Shown: positions 1 through 9,151, numbered from the stretch's first letter. The stretch is 64,000 bases of DNA from NVTR01 sp965237505 (GCA_965237505.1 CBDEFR010000001.1:472892-536891); one strand, 5' to 3'. Numbers and translations are program-made. Notes: a model not told the origin generated them from the letters alone.

Positions 1-2
1 TT

Positions 3-449
3 CAGGTCGCTACTCCGGATCGGCTTTATGAAACGCCAAAATCGGTTTATGTGGCTGATTTCATCGGCGAGGTGAACATAATCGCCGGCAACGCCACCCC
101 GAAAAACGGCGCGCTGACCGAAATCCACTGGGCCGAAGGTCAGCCGGCAATACTTGGCACTGCCGACGCTCCGATCGCCGAAGGCACCCGCTGTCATTTT
201 GCCATCCGACCGGAAAAAGTGTCTATTTCGGCAGATAAGCCCGACAATTGTGCAAATTCGGTTCAGGGCAGGGTCCATGATATTGCCTACCTCGGGAATA
301 TTTCGACCTACCATGTGGAACTGAAAAACGGCCAGATTATCAAAGCCCAGACCGCCAACAATCGCCGGATCGCGCGGCGCAGCTTTAACTGGGAAGACCG
401 GGTCTGGTTGTCCTGGACCGACACCGCCGGTGTCATTTTGACAGAATAG
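3..449 (+). CDS. potA: Spermidine/putrescine-type ABC transporter ATP-binding protein, C-terminal part
   Basis: The reading frame is open from the left edge of the window, so only the last 148 codons are seen. It begins with a segment like PotA after the ATPase core (QVATPDRLYETPKSVYVADF, then IGEVN) and continues as a TOBE-type C-terminal domain (FAIRPEKVSIS). The nucleotide-binding motifs lie outside the window. The family hydrolyses ATP on the cytoplasmic face to drive polyamine import. It is followed 9 bases later by two permease genes of the same transporter, so this is the front part of a pot operon; a periplasmic PotD-like binding protein is expected upstream but is not visible. Assignment to the PotA class is firm; the exact substrate is inferred from the neighbouring gamma-glutamylputrescine-synthetase-like gene. 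Confidence 0.88.
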   Translation, partial: QVATPDRLYETPKSVYVADFIGEVNIIAGNATPKNGALTEIHWAEGQPAILGTADAPIAEGTRCHFAIRPEKVSISADKPDNCANSVQGRVHDIAYLGNISTYHVELKNGQIIKAQTANNRRIARRSFNWEDRVWLSWTDTAGVILTE

Positions 450-458
450 CGATCAGCA

Positions 459-1355
459 ATGAATTTCCGCCGCCTGTTTCTGATTTGGGTGCCGTACTTT
501 TGGCTTTTGGCGCTGTTCTTGGTCCCATTTGGTATCGTCTTGAAAATCGCGTTCTCCGACATCGCGCTGGCAATCCCACCCTACACGCCAACCTTTGATC
601 TGAGTGCTGGGTGGGAGGGATTCAAAGCCTATTTCGCGAAACTTGATTTCGAAAATTTTATTTTTCTAACTACGGACGAACTTTACTGGCGCGCCTATCT
701 GTCCAGCCTCAGGATCGCCACCATCTCTACAATTGCGACACTCATTGTTGGCTACCCAATTGCCTATGGAATGGCCAAAGCATCGTCCGAGTGGCAGCCA
801 ACCCTGCTGATGCTGGTGATCCTGCCGTTCTGGACCAGCTTTTTGATCCGGGTATATTCCTGGATGTGGATTCTCAGCAGGGACGGATACCTGAACCAGT
901 TTCTGCTTGGCATCGGCGCAATCAATGAGCCGTTGATTATCCTCAACACCAACGTGGCGGTCTATATCGGCATCGTCTACACCTACTTGCCGTTCATGGT
1001 CCTGCCGATCTACGCGACCTTGGAAAAACTGGACGAATCCCTGCTGGAAGCAGCCGAAGACTTGGGATGCTCGCGGACTTCGGCGTTTTGGCTGATCACC
1101 GTGCCACTGTCAAAAGCCGGGATCATTGCCGGCTGTTTTCTGGTGTTCATCCCCGCCATCGGCGAATTCGTCATCCCGTCGCTTTTGGGCGGCTCAAGAA
1201 CCCTGATGATCGGCAAGGTGCTGTGGGAAGAGTTCTTCTCAAACCGCGACTGGCCGGTGGCCTCGGCGGTGGCGGTGATACTGCTGCTGGTGCTGGTCAT
1301 CCCGATCATCCTGTTCCAGCGCAATGAACAGAAACAGCGGGAACAGGCACAATGA
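459..1355 (+). CDS. potB: Spermidine/putrescine-type ABC transporter permease (PotB-like)
   Basis: This 298-residue inner-membrane protein has about six hydrophobic segments. It has the binding-protein-dependent permease signature in the EAA loop (LLEAAEDLGCSRTSAFWLIT, around residues 190-210), which contacts the ATPase. The N-terminus (RLFLIWVPYFWLLALFLVPF) is typical of PotB. Length and order fit the family. It starts 9 bases after the ATPase gene and overlaps potC by 4 bases (ATGA), so translation is probably coupled. Together with PotA and PotC it should form the polyamine import channel. No frameshift or missing segment is visible. Confidence 0.92.
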   Translation: MNFRRLFLIWVPYFWLLALFLVPFGIVLKIAFSDIALAIPPYTPTFDLSAGWEGFKAYFAKLDFENFIFLTTDELYWRAYLSSLRIATISTIATLIVGYPIAYGMAKASSEWQPTLLMLVILPFWTSFLIRVYSWMWILSRDGYLNQFLLGIGAINEPLIILNTNVAVYIGIVYTYLPFMVLPIYATLEKLDESLLEAAEDLGCSRTSAFWLITVPLSKAGIIAGCFLVFIPAIGEFVIPSLLGGSRTLMIGKVLWEEFFSNRDWPVASAVAVILLLVLVIPIILFQRNEQKQREQAQ

Positions 1356-2170
1356 CCCGGCGGTTTTCCTGGTTCAACGCCACCTCGCTGACGCTTGGCT
1401 TTGCGTTTCTTTACCTGCCGATGGTCATCCTGATCATCTACAGCTTCAACAAGTCCCGCCTGGTCACCGTCTGGGCCGGGTTTTCAACCAAATGGTATGG
1501 TGAGCTGATTCAAAATGACGCGTTCCTGGACGCCGCCTGGGTCACGCTGAAAGTCGCCGCAATGTCATCGACGCTGGCAACGATTCTGGGCACAATGGCC
1601 GCCTATGTGATGGTTCGCAGCGGGCGATTTTATGGTCGCACGCTGTTTTCCGGGATGATTTACGCGCCGCTGGTCATGCCCGAGGTGATCACTGGCCTGT
1701 CGCTATTGCTTCTCTTCATCGCCATTGGTCTTGACCGCGGCATCGTGACCATCGTCCTTGCACACACGACGTTCTCGATGTGCTACGTGTCGGTCGTGGT
1801 ATCGTCGCGGCTGGTCAGCTTTGACCGGTCGCTGGAAGAGGCGGCACTTGACCTGGGGTGCACGCCGTTTGACGCCTTCAAAAGCGTGACCCTTCCGATC
1901 ATCGCGCCCGCGGTCATTTCCGGCTGGCTTTTGGCCTTCACGCTGTCGCTGGATGATCTGGTTATCGCGTCGTTCACCTCCGGCCCGGCATCAACCACGC
2001 TGCCGATCAGGATATTCAGCGCGGTGCGTCTGGGCGTCAGCCCCGAGATCAACGCGCTTTCGACGATCTTGATACTGATCGTCACCGTCGGCGTCGTCTC
2101 GGCCTCGCTTGTCTCCAAACGCGCCATTGCCCGGCAACGCGCAGATGAGCAGATGGCGCTGCAACAGTGA
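1352..2170 (+). CDS. potC: Spermidine/putrescine-type ABC transporter permease (PotC-like)
   Basis: This 272-residue membrane protein is the second half of the transporter channel. It shows the PotC-type N-terminus (FLYLPMVILIIYSFNKSRL), about six hydrophobic segments and an EAA loop (LEEAALDLGCTPFDAFKSVT). Its start overlaps the potB stop by 4 bases. It is followed after about 65 bases by a glutamine-synthetase-family gene that would act on imported putrescine, which supports a polyamine uptake-and-use operon. It appears complete. Confidence 0.92.
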   Translation: MTRRFSWFNATSLTLGFAFLYLPMVILIIYSFNKSRLVTVWAGFSTKWYGELIQNDAFLDAAWVTLKVAAMSSTLATILGTMAAYVMVRSGRFYGRTLFSGMIYAPLVMPEVITGLSLLLLFIAIGLDRGIVTIVLAHTTFSMCYVSVVVSSRLVSFDRSLEEAALDLGCTPFDAFKSVTLPIIAPAVISGWLLAFTLSLDDLVIASFTSGPASTTLPIRIFSAVRLGVSPEINALSTILILIVTVGVVSASLVSKRAIARQRADEQMALQQ

Positions 2171-2235
2171 CGGATTTCAGGTCATAATACCGTACCTATT
2201 GCGAGCGTCATGGCGTCCCGGACCGGGTTGAGCTG

Positions 2236-3504
2236 ATGCTCTGCGACCTGAACGGAATTCTGCGCGGCAAATGGCTGCCCGGCGATCAAGTGGACAAACT
2301 GATGACGGGCGGCGTGCGCCTGCCGATATCGACCTACGCGCCCAACATTATGGGGTCGGAACCGCCAGACACCGGGCTGGGCATCGTCGTGGGCGACCCG
2401 GATGGCATCATCACGCCAACACCCGGCACGCTGCATCGCGTTCCGTGGTCCAATCGCAACGTTGCGCAGGTGCTCGTGGAAATGCAAGAGGGCAACCAGA
2501 TCAGCCGGCTCTCGACCCGCGGCATTTTGCAAAATCTGTTGGATCGGTTCGCGGCGCTTGGCCTGCGCCCGGTGGTGGCCACGGAACTGGAATTTTATAT
2601 CGTCAAGAAACGCGTAAACTACTCCGATCCGCCAATGCCGCCAGATCGCCTGCCGGATGCGCAAAATTACGATCTTGAGGTCCTGTCGCGATACGAAGCG
2701 ATACTGACCGATATTCAGGACGCCTCGGCCAAGCAGGGGCTGGCGACCGACACCCTGATTGCAGAATTCGGCCCTGGTCAGTTTGAAATCAATTTTCATC
2801 ATACCGGCGATTTGCTCTCCGCTGCAGACACGGCGTTACTGTTTCGCCGCCTTGCGCGCGGAGTCGTTGCGAGCCACGGCTATGAGGCCACGTTCATGGC
2901 CAAACCTTACGCGCGCGAGCCCGGCAACGGGATGCACGTTCATGTGTCGGTCCTGAACAACGATGGTGACAACATCTTTGCGTCACCCACCGGTGTCGCG
3001 CCCAAATTGCGCGCCGCGGTTGCCGGTGTGCTCGGCACGATGCGCGACATGCAGGCGGTCTTTGCCCCGCACCTGAATTCATACCGCCGCTTTCAGCCAA
3101 ATAGCTTCGCCCCGTCAAGGCCTGACTGGGGTCTGGACAACCGCGCCGCCGCCGTGCGTCTGCCTGAGACCAACGGCAAAGCTGCAAGACTGGAACACCG
3201 GATATCGGGCGCCGACGTGAACCCCTACCTTGCCCTGACCGCGATCCTTGGCGGGCTTCTGCACGGGCTGGATACCGACCCCGCATTGCCTCTGCCGCTC
3301 GACGATCCCAATTCAGACCCAAGCGAACCGCTGACCCATGACTGGATCACAGCGGTTGATCTGTTTGAAAAGTCCGAATTCGCCGAAAAACTGTTTGGCA
3401 AATCCTACCGTGATATCTATGTGGCTGTCAGGCGCGACGAAATCGCCGCCCTGTCAGCAGAAATCTCTCCTGTCGAATATCGCTACTACCTCAGCCGACT
3501 ATGA
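2236..3504 (+). CDS. puuA: Glutamine synthetase family protein, probable gamma-glutamylputrescine synthetase (PuuA-like)
   Basis: This 422-residue protein of the glutamine synthetase fold probably ligates glutamate to putrescine using ATP, the first step of the Puu pathway. Visible signatures are the N-terminal beta-grasp start (LCDLNGILRGKWLPG), metal-ligand segments (ATELEFYIV; FGPGQFEINFHH), the ATP/glutamate segment (NGMHVHVSV) and the C-terminal block RLEHRISGADVNPYLA. The first ATG falls unusually close to the DLNG motif. The same frame upstream encodes a plausible N-terminal helix (YCERHGVPDRVEL) back to a TAA at 2185-2187 but has no ATG, so either a non-ATG start is used or the start was lost. 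Context after potABC supports putrescine as substrate, but other gamma-glutamyl-amine ligases have the same architecture. Confidence 0.8.
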   Translation: MLCDLNGILRGKWLPGDQVDKLMTGGVRLPISTYAPNIMGSEPPDTGLGIVVGDPDGIITPTPGTLHRVPWSNRNVAQVLVEMQEGNQISRLSTRGILQNLLDRFAALGLRPVVATELEFYIVKKRVNYSDPPMPPDRLPDAQNYDLEVLSRYEAILTDIQDASAKQGLATDTLIAEFGPGQFEINFHHTGDLLSAADTALLFRRLARGVVASHGYEATFMAKPYAREPGNGMHVHVSVLNNDGDNIFASPTGVAPKLRAAVAGVLGTMRDMQAVFAPHLNSYRRFQPNSFAPSRPDWGLDNRAAAVRLPETNGKAARLEHRISGADVNPYLALTAILGGLLHGLDTDPALPLPLDDPNSDPSEPLTHDWITAVDLFEKSEFAEKLFGKSYRDIYVAVRRDEIAALSAEISPVEYRYYLSRL

Positions 3505-3520
3505 TCCCAGGATTGCCCGC

Positions 3521-4237
3521 ATGGCCGACCCAACCCTGACAATCGGTATTCTTGAGACCGGCCGCCTGCCGGATGAATTGCAACCTGCCCACGGTGACTA
3601 TCCCAAAATGATGGCCGAATGGCTTGCCCCGTTCGATGCGAAATTCGAAATCTTTCCGGTGCTTGACGGCGTGCTGCCGGACAACCCGGACGAATGCGAT
3701 TTTTGGGTGATCACCGGATCCAAATTTGGAGCGTACGAGGATCATGACTGGATCCGCCGGTTGGAAGAATTCATTCGCGCCTGCCGCGACGCTGGCCGCA
3801 AAATGATCGGCATCTGCTTTGGTCACCAGATCATCGCGCAGGCCCTGGGCGGGATCGTAGAGAACTCCGACAAAGGCTGGGGGTTGGGCGTGCACGAATA
3901 CACCACGGCGAACTGGCCCGAAGCCTTGGGTCCTGAGCCCAAAAACCTTCGCCTTCAGGCATTTCATCAGGATCAGGTAAAACAGCCACCATCGGCCGCG
4001 TCGCGCATTGCCAGTTCCGAATTCTGCGAATACGCCGCCCTGTGGTACCCGGGATTTGCACTTACCGTTCAGGGCCACCCTGAAATTTCACCCGTCTACG
4101 CTCTTGCACTGCTGGAAAACCGCCGTGGCACGGTATTCCCTGATCAGGACGTCGACGAGGCTCTGAAAACTGTGCGTGCAAGGACAACCAGCGCAGCGTT
4201 GGCCCGTTATATTCGCGATAACCTGGCGTCTATCTGA
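3521..4237 (+). CDS. Class I glutamine amidotransferase domain protein
   Basis: This 238-residue protein of the class I glutamine amidotransferase fold resembles the stand-alone GuaA-like amidotransferases. The nucleophile elbow is GICFGHQIIAQALGG (Cys99) and the second catalytic pair is in QGHPEIS (His186, Glu188), so the triad is complete. The longer open frame begins inside puuA, but the ATG at 3521 lies after the puuA stop and gives a family-like N-terminus (TLTIGILETGRLPDEL). Following a PuuA-like ligase, it may hydrolyse gamma-glutamyl intermediates in the way PuuD does, though PuuD belongs to a somewhat different subgroup. The exact substrate is inferred from position only. Confidence 0.82.
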   Translation: MADPTLTIGILETGRLPDELQPAHGDYPKMMAEWLAPFDAKFEIFPVLDGVLPDNPDECDFWVITGSKFGAYEDHDWIRRLEEFIRACRDAGRKMIGICFGHQIIAQALGGIVENSDKGWGLGVHEYTTANWPEALGPEPKNLRLQAFHQDQVKQPPSAASRIASSEFCEYAALWYPGFALTVQGHPEISPVYALALLENRRGTVFPDQDVDEALKTVRARTTSAALARYIRDNLASI

Positions 4238-4290
4238 AGGGTTCGTGATACCGTCATCGTGAGAATATCTGCTCTGTTGGGATCAGCAAC

Positions 4291-5370
4291 ATGCCAAAAA
4301 ATCAAAAACCCGTTGAAACCACAACGCTCGGATCGTTCCCCAAACCGGCCTATGTTCCGGTGCGCGACTGGTTCGATATGGCGCGCGAAACCGGCGGCAT
4401 GAACAGCAGCAAGACGACATTTGACTACACGGCAGACACCCAAACAGCTGGTGCATCGTACGAAGCCCTGTTTATCCGCGCGGCAAAGGAAGTCATCGAC
4501 ATTCAGCTGCGCTCCGGCATCACGATCCCGACCGACGGCGAGGTGCGGCGCGAAAATTACATCCACTATCACTGCCGGCATCTGGACGGCTTTGATTTCG
4601 ACAATTTGGAACACCGGGTGCTGCGCGACGGTGCCTATGAAACCGATCTGCCCGCGATTCGCGAACCGATCTGCCACAGCGGCAATTTTTACGGCGCACA
4701 TGATTATCTGGCCAGCCAGGGCGTCAGCCGGCGCCCGGTGAAGTTCACCTTGCCCGGCCCGCTGACCATCATGGATACAACGGCGGATTGTTTTTATGAC
4801 GACCGGCCGAAACTGAACGCGGCGCTGGCCGAAACCGTGAACAGGGAAATCCTCGCGCTTGTCGATGCAGGTTGTCAGTATATCCAGGTCGACGAGCCGC
4901 TATTCGCCCGTGCCCTCGATGACGCTCTAAGCTTTGGCATGGACGGTCTGGAGCGTTGTTTCCGCGGCGTGCCAGACTCGGTCATTCGCGTGGTCCATAT
5001 GTGCTGCGGTTATCCCGATCATCTGGATGATGTCGATTACAAAAAGGCCGACCCGAACAGCTATCACCGCCTCGCCAGCGCCATCGACGCCGCCGCGTTC
5101 GACCAGATATCAATCGAGGACGCGCATTGTTGCAACAACCTTGACCTGCTGGACAAATTTCAAACCAAAACGGTGATTTTCGGAGCCGTCGCGATTGCCA
5201 GCAGCCGCGTTGAAACAGTGGAAGATGTCGCATCGCGGCTCCGTTCGGCGCTTGACCATATCGACCGTGACCGGCTGGTTGTCGCGCCTGACTGCGGCCT
5301 CGGGCTGTTGCCTGCGGATCTGGCCGAAGCAAAGTTGCGGGTGATGTGCGACGCCGCGGCGCTGATCTGA
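4291..5370 (+). CDS. Cobalamin-independent methionine-synthase-like (MetE C-terminal type) protein
   Basis: This 359-residue protein corresponds to the zinc-binding catalytic barrel of MetE and lacks the N-terminal duplicate barrel of full-length MetE (about 750 residues). Zinc ligands can be matched to His236 and Cys238 (VHMCCGYP), Glu276 (SIEDAH) and Cys335 (APDCGLGLL). QVDEP (residues 199-203) is also typical. The family transfers methyl groups to thiols, but stand-alone members often have uncharacterised donors. It starts 53 bases after the amidotransferase on the same strand and may be the last gene of the polyamine operon. I cannot assign a substrate, and calling it methionine synthase would be too strong. 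Confidence 0.8.
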   Translation: MPKNQKPVETTTLGSFPKPAYVPVRDWFDMARETGGMNSSKTTFDYTADTQTAGASYEALFIRAAKEVIDIQLRSGITIPTDGEVRRENYIHYHCRHLDGFDFDNLEHRVLRDGAYETDLPAIREPICHSGNFYGAHDYLASQGVSRRPVKFTLPGPLTIMDTTADCFYDDRPKLNAALAETVNREILALVDAGCQYIQVDEPLFARALDDALSFGMDGLERCFRGVPDSVIRVVHMCCGYPDHLDDVDYKKADPNSYHRLASAIDAAAFDQISIEDAHCCNNLDLLDKFQTKTVIFGAVAIASSRVETVEDVASRLRSALDHIDRDRLVVAPDCGLGLLPADLAEAKLRVMCDAAALI

Positions 5371-5451
5371 CAAAAGTGCGTCCGGCTCAGTGTGACGTCA
5401 AATCCCCGGCTTCAGACACCGAACGACAAACTCATGATTGTGATAAGCGGT

Positions 5452-6324
5452 TCAGTTTATGACGACCGTGTATTTGACAATCCGGTTGTTGTCTGAGTCA
5501 GAGATAAAATAGGAATTTCCGAAAATCTCGATACCTTCCGGGTCGTCAAACTTGCCCGGCCCGACACCAGGTATGCCATCACCGATGACCCCTTGCAGGC
5601 GGCTGCCCACAGGGGCAGATGGATCGATCAACAAAATCCGGTGGGCGTCCTGATCGGCCACCACCAGTCGTCCGAAATCGTCGACCGCCAGATAGCGCGG
5701 ACCGGCAAAGCCAAATTCAGGACCCTGAAGGATCTGCAGAAAGTTAAGATCAGCGTCAAACTGCACCAGGCGGCGTGACCGATTGTCGGCCACCCAGACC
5801 GACCCGTCCGGTGCGCCTGCAACATCATGCGCGCCATTTAGACCCCTGACTGCGGCAATCGGGTTACCGTCCTCGATGACCACCATTGCACCGAGCCCGC
5901 CAGCAACCACGTATAGGCGCCCGTTCGGGTGCGCAAACGCTCCTTCCGTGCGCGGCATGCCGCTGAAACTTTCGACATATTTTCCCTGCACGCCGTCCAC
6001 TTCGTAAACATCCACGCGGCTCAGCCCGGTGACGGCAATATAGGCGCGCCCGTCCGGTCCGAACGAAATGTCGTGCACGCCAAACAGCGCCCCGTCACCA
6101 AAAGAGCCAAGAATTTCCAATGTGTCCGGGTCCAGCACCTTGATGCTGTCGCCAAACTTGTCAGCGACATAGAGCAGCCCGCTTGGGCCGATTGTAAGGT
6201 CATGCGGGTCGTTCAGAACCGGCTCGCTGGCAATGTCAAAGGCCGCGAACGCATTGTCCTGCGCCGCAGCGGACGCCGCCAGCAGGGCGACGGCAACAAT
6301 CGCGAAAGGCGCATTTACGGGCAT
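5452..6324 (-). CDS. Secreted NHL/beta-propeller repeat protein
   Basis: The product is about 290 residues with a clear signal peptide (FAIVAVALLAASAAAQD). Repeated propeller blades follow, with motifs such as GPSGLLYVADKFGDSI, GPDGRAYIAV, APDGSVWVADNRSRR and VDDFGRLVVADQDAHRI, and a last blade ending SYFISDSDNNRIVKYTV. I chose the ATG at 6322-6324 because it sits directly before the basic/hydrophobic signal sequence. An in-frame ATG at 6342 and a TTG at 6378 are alternatives. NHL proteins are binding scaffolds or lactonase-like enzymes; nothing here indicates a substrate. It converges with the MetE-like gene and has no obvious operon partner. Confidence 0.78.
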   Translation of the reverse strand: MPVNAPFAIVAVALLAASAAAQDNAFAAFDIASEPVLNDPHDLTIGPSGLLYVADKFGDSIKVLDPDTLEILGSFGDGALFGVHDISFGPDGRAYIAVTGLSRVDVYEVDGVQGKYVESFSGMPRTEGAFAHPNGRLYVVAGGLGAMVVIEDGNPIAAVRGLNGAHDVAGAPDGSVWVADNRSRRLVQFDADLNFLQILQGPEFGFAGPRYLAVDDFGRLVVADQDAHRILLIDPSAPVGSRLQGVIGDGIPGVGPGKFDDPEGIEIFGNSYFISDSDNNRIVKYTVVIN

Positions 6325-6342
6325 TTCCGAAATCCAAAACAT

Positions 6343-6659
6343 CGCGTTGATCTTGCGGCAGGCGGGCACATCGCGCAACTGTGATCACGTCTGATTGACC
6401 TGTGCACTAAAACAAGCGCAGATTCGGCGCGGATCGCGGCGGTATCGGGCGAACCCGTGGGCGTCTTGGCGGCGCTGTTCGGTCCAAATTTCAAATCGAT
6501 CGCGGTGTTGCGAGCTTTTGTCTTATCTCCACTCCTTGGTGGTTACGATGAACCTGTTACTCCCTCTGATCAAATGCCGCAATATGGTCCCATAAGCGCT
6601 GATGTCAGGCAGTTTTGTTGGTTCATTCGGCTCGCGGGGCCCACGCGTATCCATGACAC
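6343..6659. other. Intergenic stretch, no gene recognised
   Basis: About 300 bases lie between the start of the NHL gene and the end of the cobW-like gene. A plus-strand frame across 6400-6780 is open, but its composition and the lack of any recognisable motif make it look like a chance frame. I see no tRNA or strong terminator; the promoter for the NHL gene should lie here. Confidence 0.5.
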
Positions 6660-7526
6660 TCAGCGCCACCAAATGTCAGCTGAGCGCGGATCAAACAGAT
6701 TGTTTGGTCCGATCGCCACCAGAGCTGTCTCTCGCACCTGGTTTGCGCGGCGAATGTCAACTGTGTTGCCGACCAGATGAACCTCCCAACCACCGCCGCC
6801 GCATTCCAGCACATGCCCTTTAATGCGGAAAACACCTTTTGGCGGGTTCGTTAACTTGCCGGACAGTTCGTTGAAGGACAGGCAATCGGCACCCCTGTGG
6901 GACCATTGGGCATATCTGGGATGGGGCGTGATTGCCGCCTTTACCGGGTCAGGATCGTTCAAAAGAAGATCAGACAATCCCACAGTGTCGGCAGATAATA
7001 CGGTTGCTGTGGTCAGCATGGACAGCCGCTCCAGAACAGGCCTATCCACGCCCGTTGATTTCGCCAGCACCAGCAAGTCCGCTGCGGTGACCTGATCGCG
7101 CACTTGCCGGCCAATTTGAATATCAGCTTCTGTCGCCAAAAAATTCAAGGCGTCAACCAGCGTGACAATACCGCCGTATCGCAGATCGGGTTCGGCCTTG
7201 GCGGTCTCGGCGATATTGCGGGGTTCAGCGATGCCGCTGGCCTCGATCACCAGAATGTCCGGGCGCGGGCGACGGTCAAGGGCGTCGCCAAGGGCCATGA
7301 ACAGATCGGCCCCCATTGTGCAACACACGCAGCCGTTGGTCAGCGTCAACATGTCCTCGTCAGCGCTTTCCAAAAGGTCAGCGTCTATATTGATCGCGCC
7401 AAAATCATTGACCAGAACCATGAATTTTTGGCCGCTTGCGTCCCTCAGCAATCGGTTGATCAGCGTGGTTTTGCCGGCCCCAAGGTAACCGCTGATGACA
7501 ATCAGGGGCAGCGGCGCCAGGGTCAC
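6660..7526 (-). CDS. CobW/COG0523 family GTPase (metal chaperone type)
   Basis: This 288-residue P-loop GTPase has Walker A GYLGAGKTT (residues 13-21), the metal-binding CxCC motif in NGCVCCT (Cys66, Cys68, Cys69), ASGIAEP after the switch region, and a C-terminal CobW domain (FRIKGHVLECGGGGWEVHLV). COG0523 proteins insert or deliver metals such as zinc, cobalt or iron to client enzymes. The start overlaps the stop of an upstream amidohydrolase by 4 bases, so the two are co-transcribed and probably coupled. That suggests the chaperone serves the metal-dependent amidohydrolase; this is inference from position. Confidence 0.88.
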   Translation of the reverse strand: MTLAPLPLIVISGYLGAGKTTLINRLLRDASGQKFMVLVNDFGAINIDADLLESADEDMLTLTNGCVCCTMGADLFMALGDALDRRPRPDILVIEASGIAEPRNIAETAKAEPDLRYGGIVTLVDALNFLATEADIQIGRQVRDQVTAADLLVLAKSTGVDRPVLERLSMLTTATVLSADTVGLSDLLLNDPDPVKAAITPHPRYAQWSHRGADCLSFNELSGKLTNPPKGVFRIKGHVLECGGGGWEVHLVGNTVDIRRANQVRETALVAIGPNNLFDPRSADIWWR

Positions 7527-9151
7527 AGCAAAAAAACCCGGCCGCCGGAAACCGTGCCCAGCACCGGCACGTCCTTGATGGTTGCTGGGTCCACTGCTGT
7601 GGGATCATCGCCAAGAATTGCAAAGTCGGCCTTTTTGCCGACCTCGATCGAGCCGATCTCGCCATCCATCTTCAATGTGTAAGCCGCGCCAAGGGTGATC
7701 GCGCAAAGCGCTTCCTGCACCGTGATCCTTTGTGCGTCGCCCAGACAACGCCCGCTGCCGGTTTTTCGGTTCACCGCACACCACGCAGTGAACAGCGGTC
7801 CCATCGGTGTCACCGGCGCGTCGGAATGGATCGTCATGCGCACCCCTTCATCCAGTGCGGCGCGACAGGCGTCCATCCGCTCGGCCCGTTCCTGGCCGAT
7901 GGTCAGGGCGGCGTGTTGATCACCGAAATAATAGATATGGTTGGCGAAGATGTTGGTGCAGATGCCAAGACTCGCGCAGCGGCGGAACTGGTCCGTTCCC
8001 ATCATCTGGCAATGCTGCAAGACATGGCGGTGATCAGCGCGCGGGGTGTCGGCCAGGGCGGCCTCAATCGCGTCAATCGACACTTCCGATGCCTCATCGC
8101 CGTTCACGTGGATATGTATCTGCACTCCGGCTTTGTGCAGTATGCTCACCAGCTGAAAAATCTGCTCGGGCGCGGTGTTCCACAGCCCGTTTGGCTGCCC
8201 ACCAACGTAATGCGGCCACTTGGTGCGCGCGGTCCAGCCCTGGATCGAGCCGTCGGTCATCAGCTTCACCGCCCCCAGGCGCAGCATGTCGGTGGATTGC
8301 GCTTTCAGATCCAGTGCCGTCCGGGCGATGTCATCCGGGGCCACGTCCATCGCACTCAGCGCTGGCACGATGCGCGCCGGAAAATCGGCCTGGCTGGTCA
8401 GGCGCAGCATCTGCGCCAGATCATCGGCTTGTAGCGAGCTGAACAGATCCGTCACCGTTGTCACCCCGGCGCGACAAGCGACTTCGCCGTAGGTGCGAAT
8501 CGCCGCTTCATTTTGCGTCAGCTTTCGAAAATCAATGCCAAGCCGACGCATCACTGGGAACATTGCGGCCATTTCCAGCAGCTCGCCGGTTGGCTCGCCG
8601 TCGTCGCGTTTCAGGACGCCCTGGGCATTGGATTGAGCAGTGTACTGGGCCATTTCGAGCGCTTTGGAATTCACGCACATCAGATGAAAATTGGAATAGA
8701 TGATCGCAATCGGGCGCTCGGTCGAAATCGCATCCAGATGCGATTTGTTCAGCCGTTCCGTGGGCAGGAAAATCGGGTCAAACCCCCAACCGATCAGCGG
8801 CTGATCAGGGCTCAGACCCTGCTGATAGGCGCGCAGACCAGCGATGACCTGACCGATCTCGGCCATCCCGGTCCACAACTTGCCGTCAGGGGCGATCCGG
8901 TCGTGATAACCGGCGTAGGCGTAGTTCCAGACTGACACGGCCATCATGTGGGCGTGGCCCTCGACAAACCCGGGCATCAGGATGGTGTCGGCCAGCCCGG
9001 TGTCGAGCGTTGAGGCCCCCCATTGGTCGGCACAACTCGCCCCGCCAACGGCCAGGATCATCCCGTCTTGCACCGCCACATGGGTGGCATTGGGCCGGTT
9101 CGGGTCCATCGTGACAATGTCGTTCGCCTTGAAAACAGTGATTTCAGACAT
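7523..9151 (-). CDS. Amidohydrolase family protein (YtcJ-like, amidohydrolase 3)
   Basis: The product is 542 residues and belongs to the metal-dependent amidohydrolase superfamily. The first metal motif is GHAHM (His66, His68) after LMPGFVE. Further ligand-type segments are IHIHVNGDEAS, HVLQHCQMM and IHSDAPVTPMGP, and the C-terminal composite domain ends KADFAILGDDPTAVDPATIK. Members hydrolyse amides, formamides or related bonds; substrates are mostly unknown. The gene is intact and precedes the cobW-like gene with a 4-base overlap. No signal peptide is seen, so it is probably cytoplasmic. Confidence 0.88.
   Translation of the reverse strand: MSEITVFKANDIVTMDPNRPNATHVAVQDGMILAVGGASCADQWGASTLDTGLADTILMPGFVEGHAHMMAVSVWNYAYAGYHDRIAPDGKLWTGMAEIGQVIAGLRAYQQGLSPDQPLIGWGFDPIFLPTERLNKSHLDAISTERPIAIIYSNFHLMCVNSKALEMAQYTAQSNAQGVLKRDDGEPTGELLEMAAMFPVMRRLGIDFRKLTQNEAAIRTYGEVACRAGVTTVTDLFSSLQADDLAQMLRLTSQADFPARIVPALSAMDVAPDDIARTALDLKAQSTDMLRLGAVKLMTDGSIQGWTARTKWPHYVGGQPNGLWNTAPEQIFQLVSILHKAGVQIHIHVNGDEASEVSIDAIEAALADTPRADHRHVLQHCQMMGTDQFRRCASLGICTNIFANHIYYFGDQHAALTIGQERAERMDACRAALDEGVRMTIHSDAPVTPMGPLFTAWCAVNRKTGSGRCLGDAQRITVQEALCAITLGAAYTLKMDGEIGSIEVGKKADFAILGDDPTAVDPATIKDVPVLGTVSGGRVFLL

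Noticed and set aside
1010..1324. Long open frames antisense to potB, puuA, metE-like and other G+C-rich genes
   Set aside because: These are shadows of real genes caused by codon bias; the sense strand has clear family matches and the antisense frames have no motifs.
6457..6780. Plus-strand frame across the NHL-cobW gap
   Set aside because: It overlaps the cobW-like gene antisense and shows no recognisable motif or ribosome-binding site.
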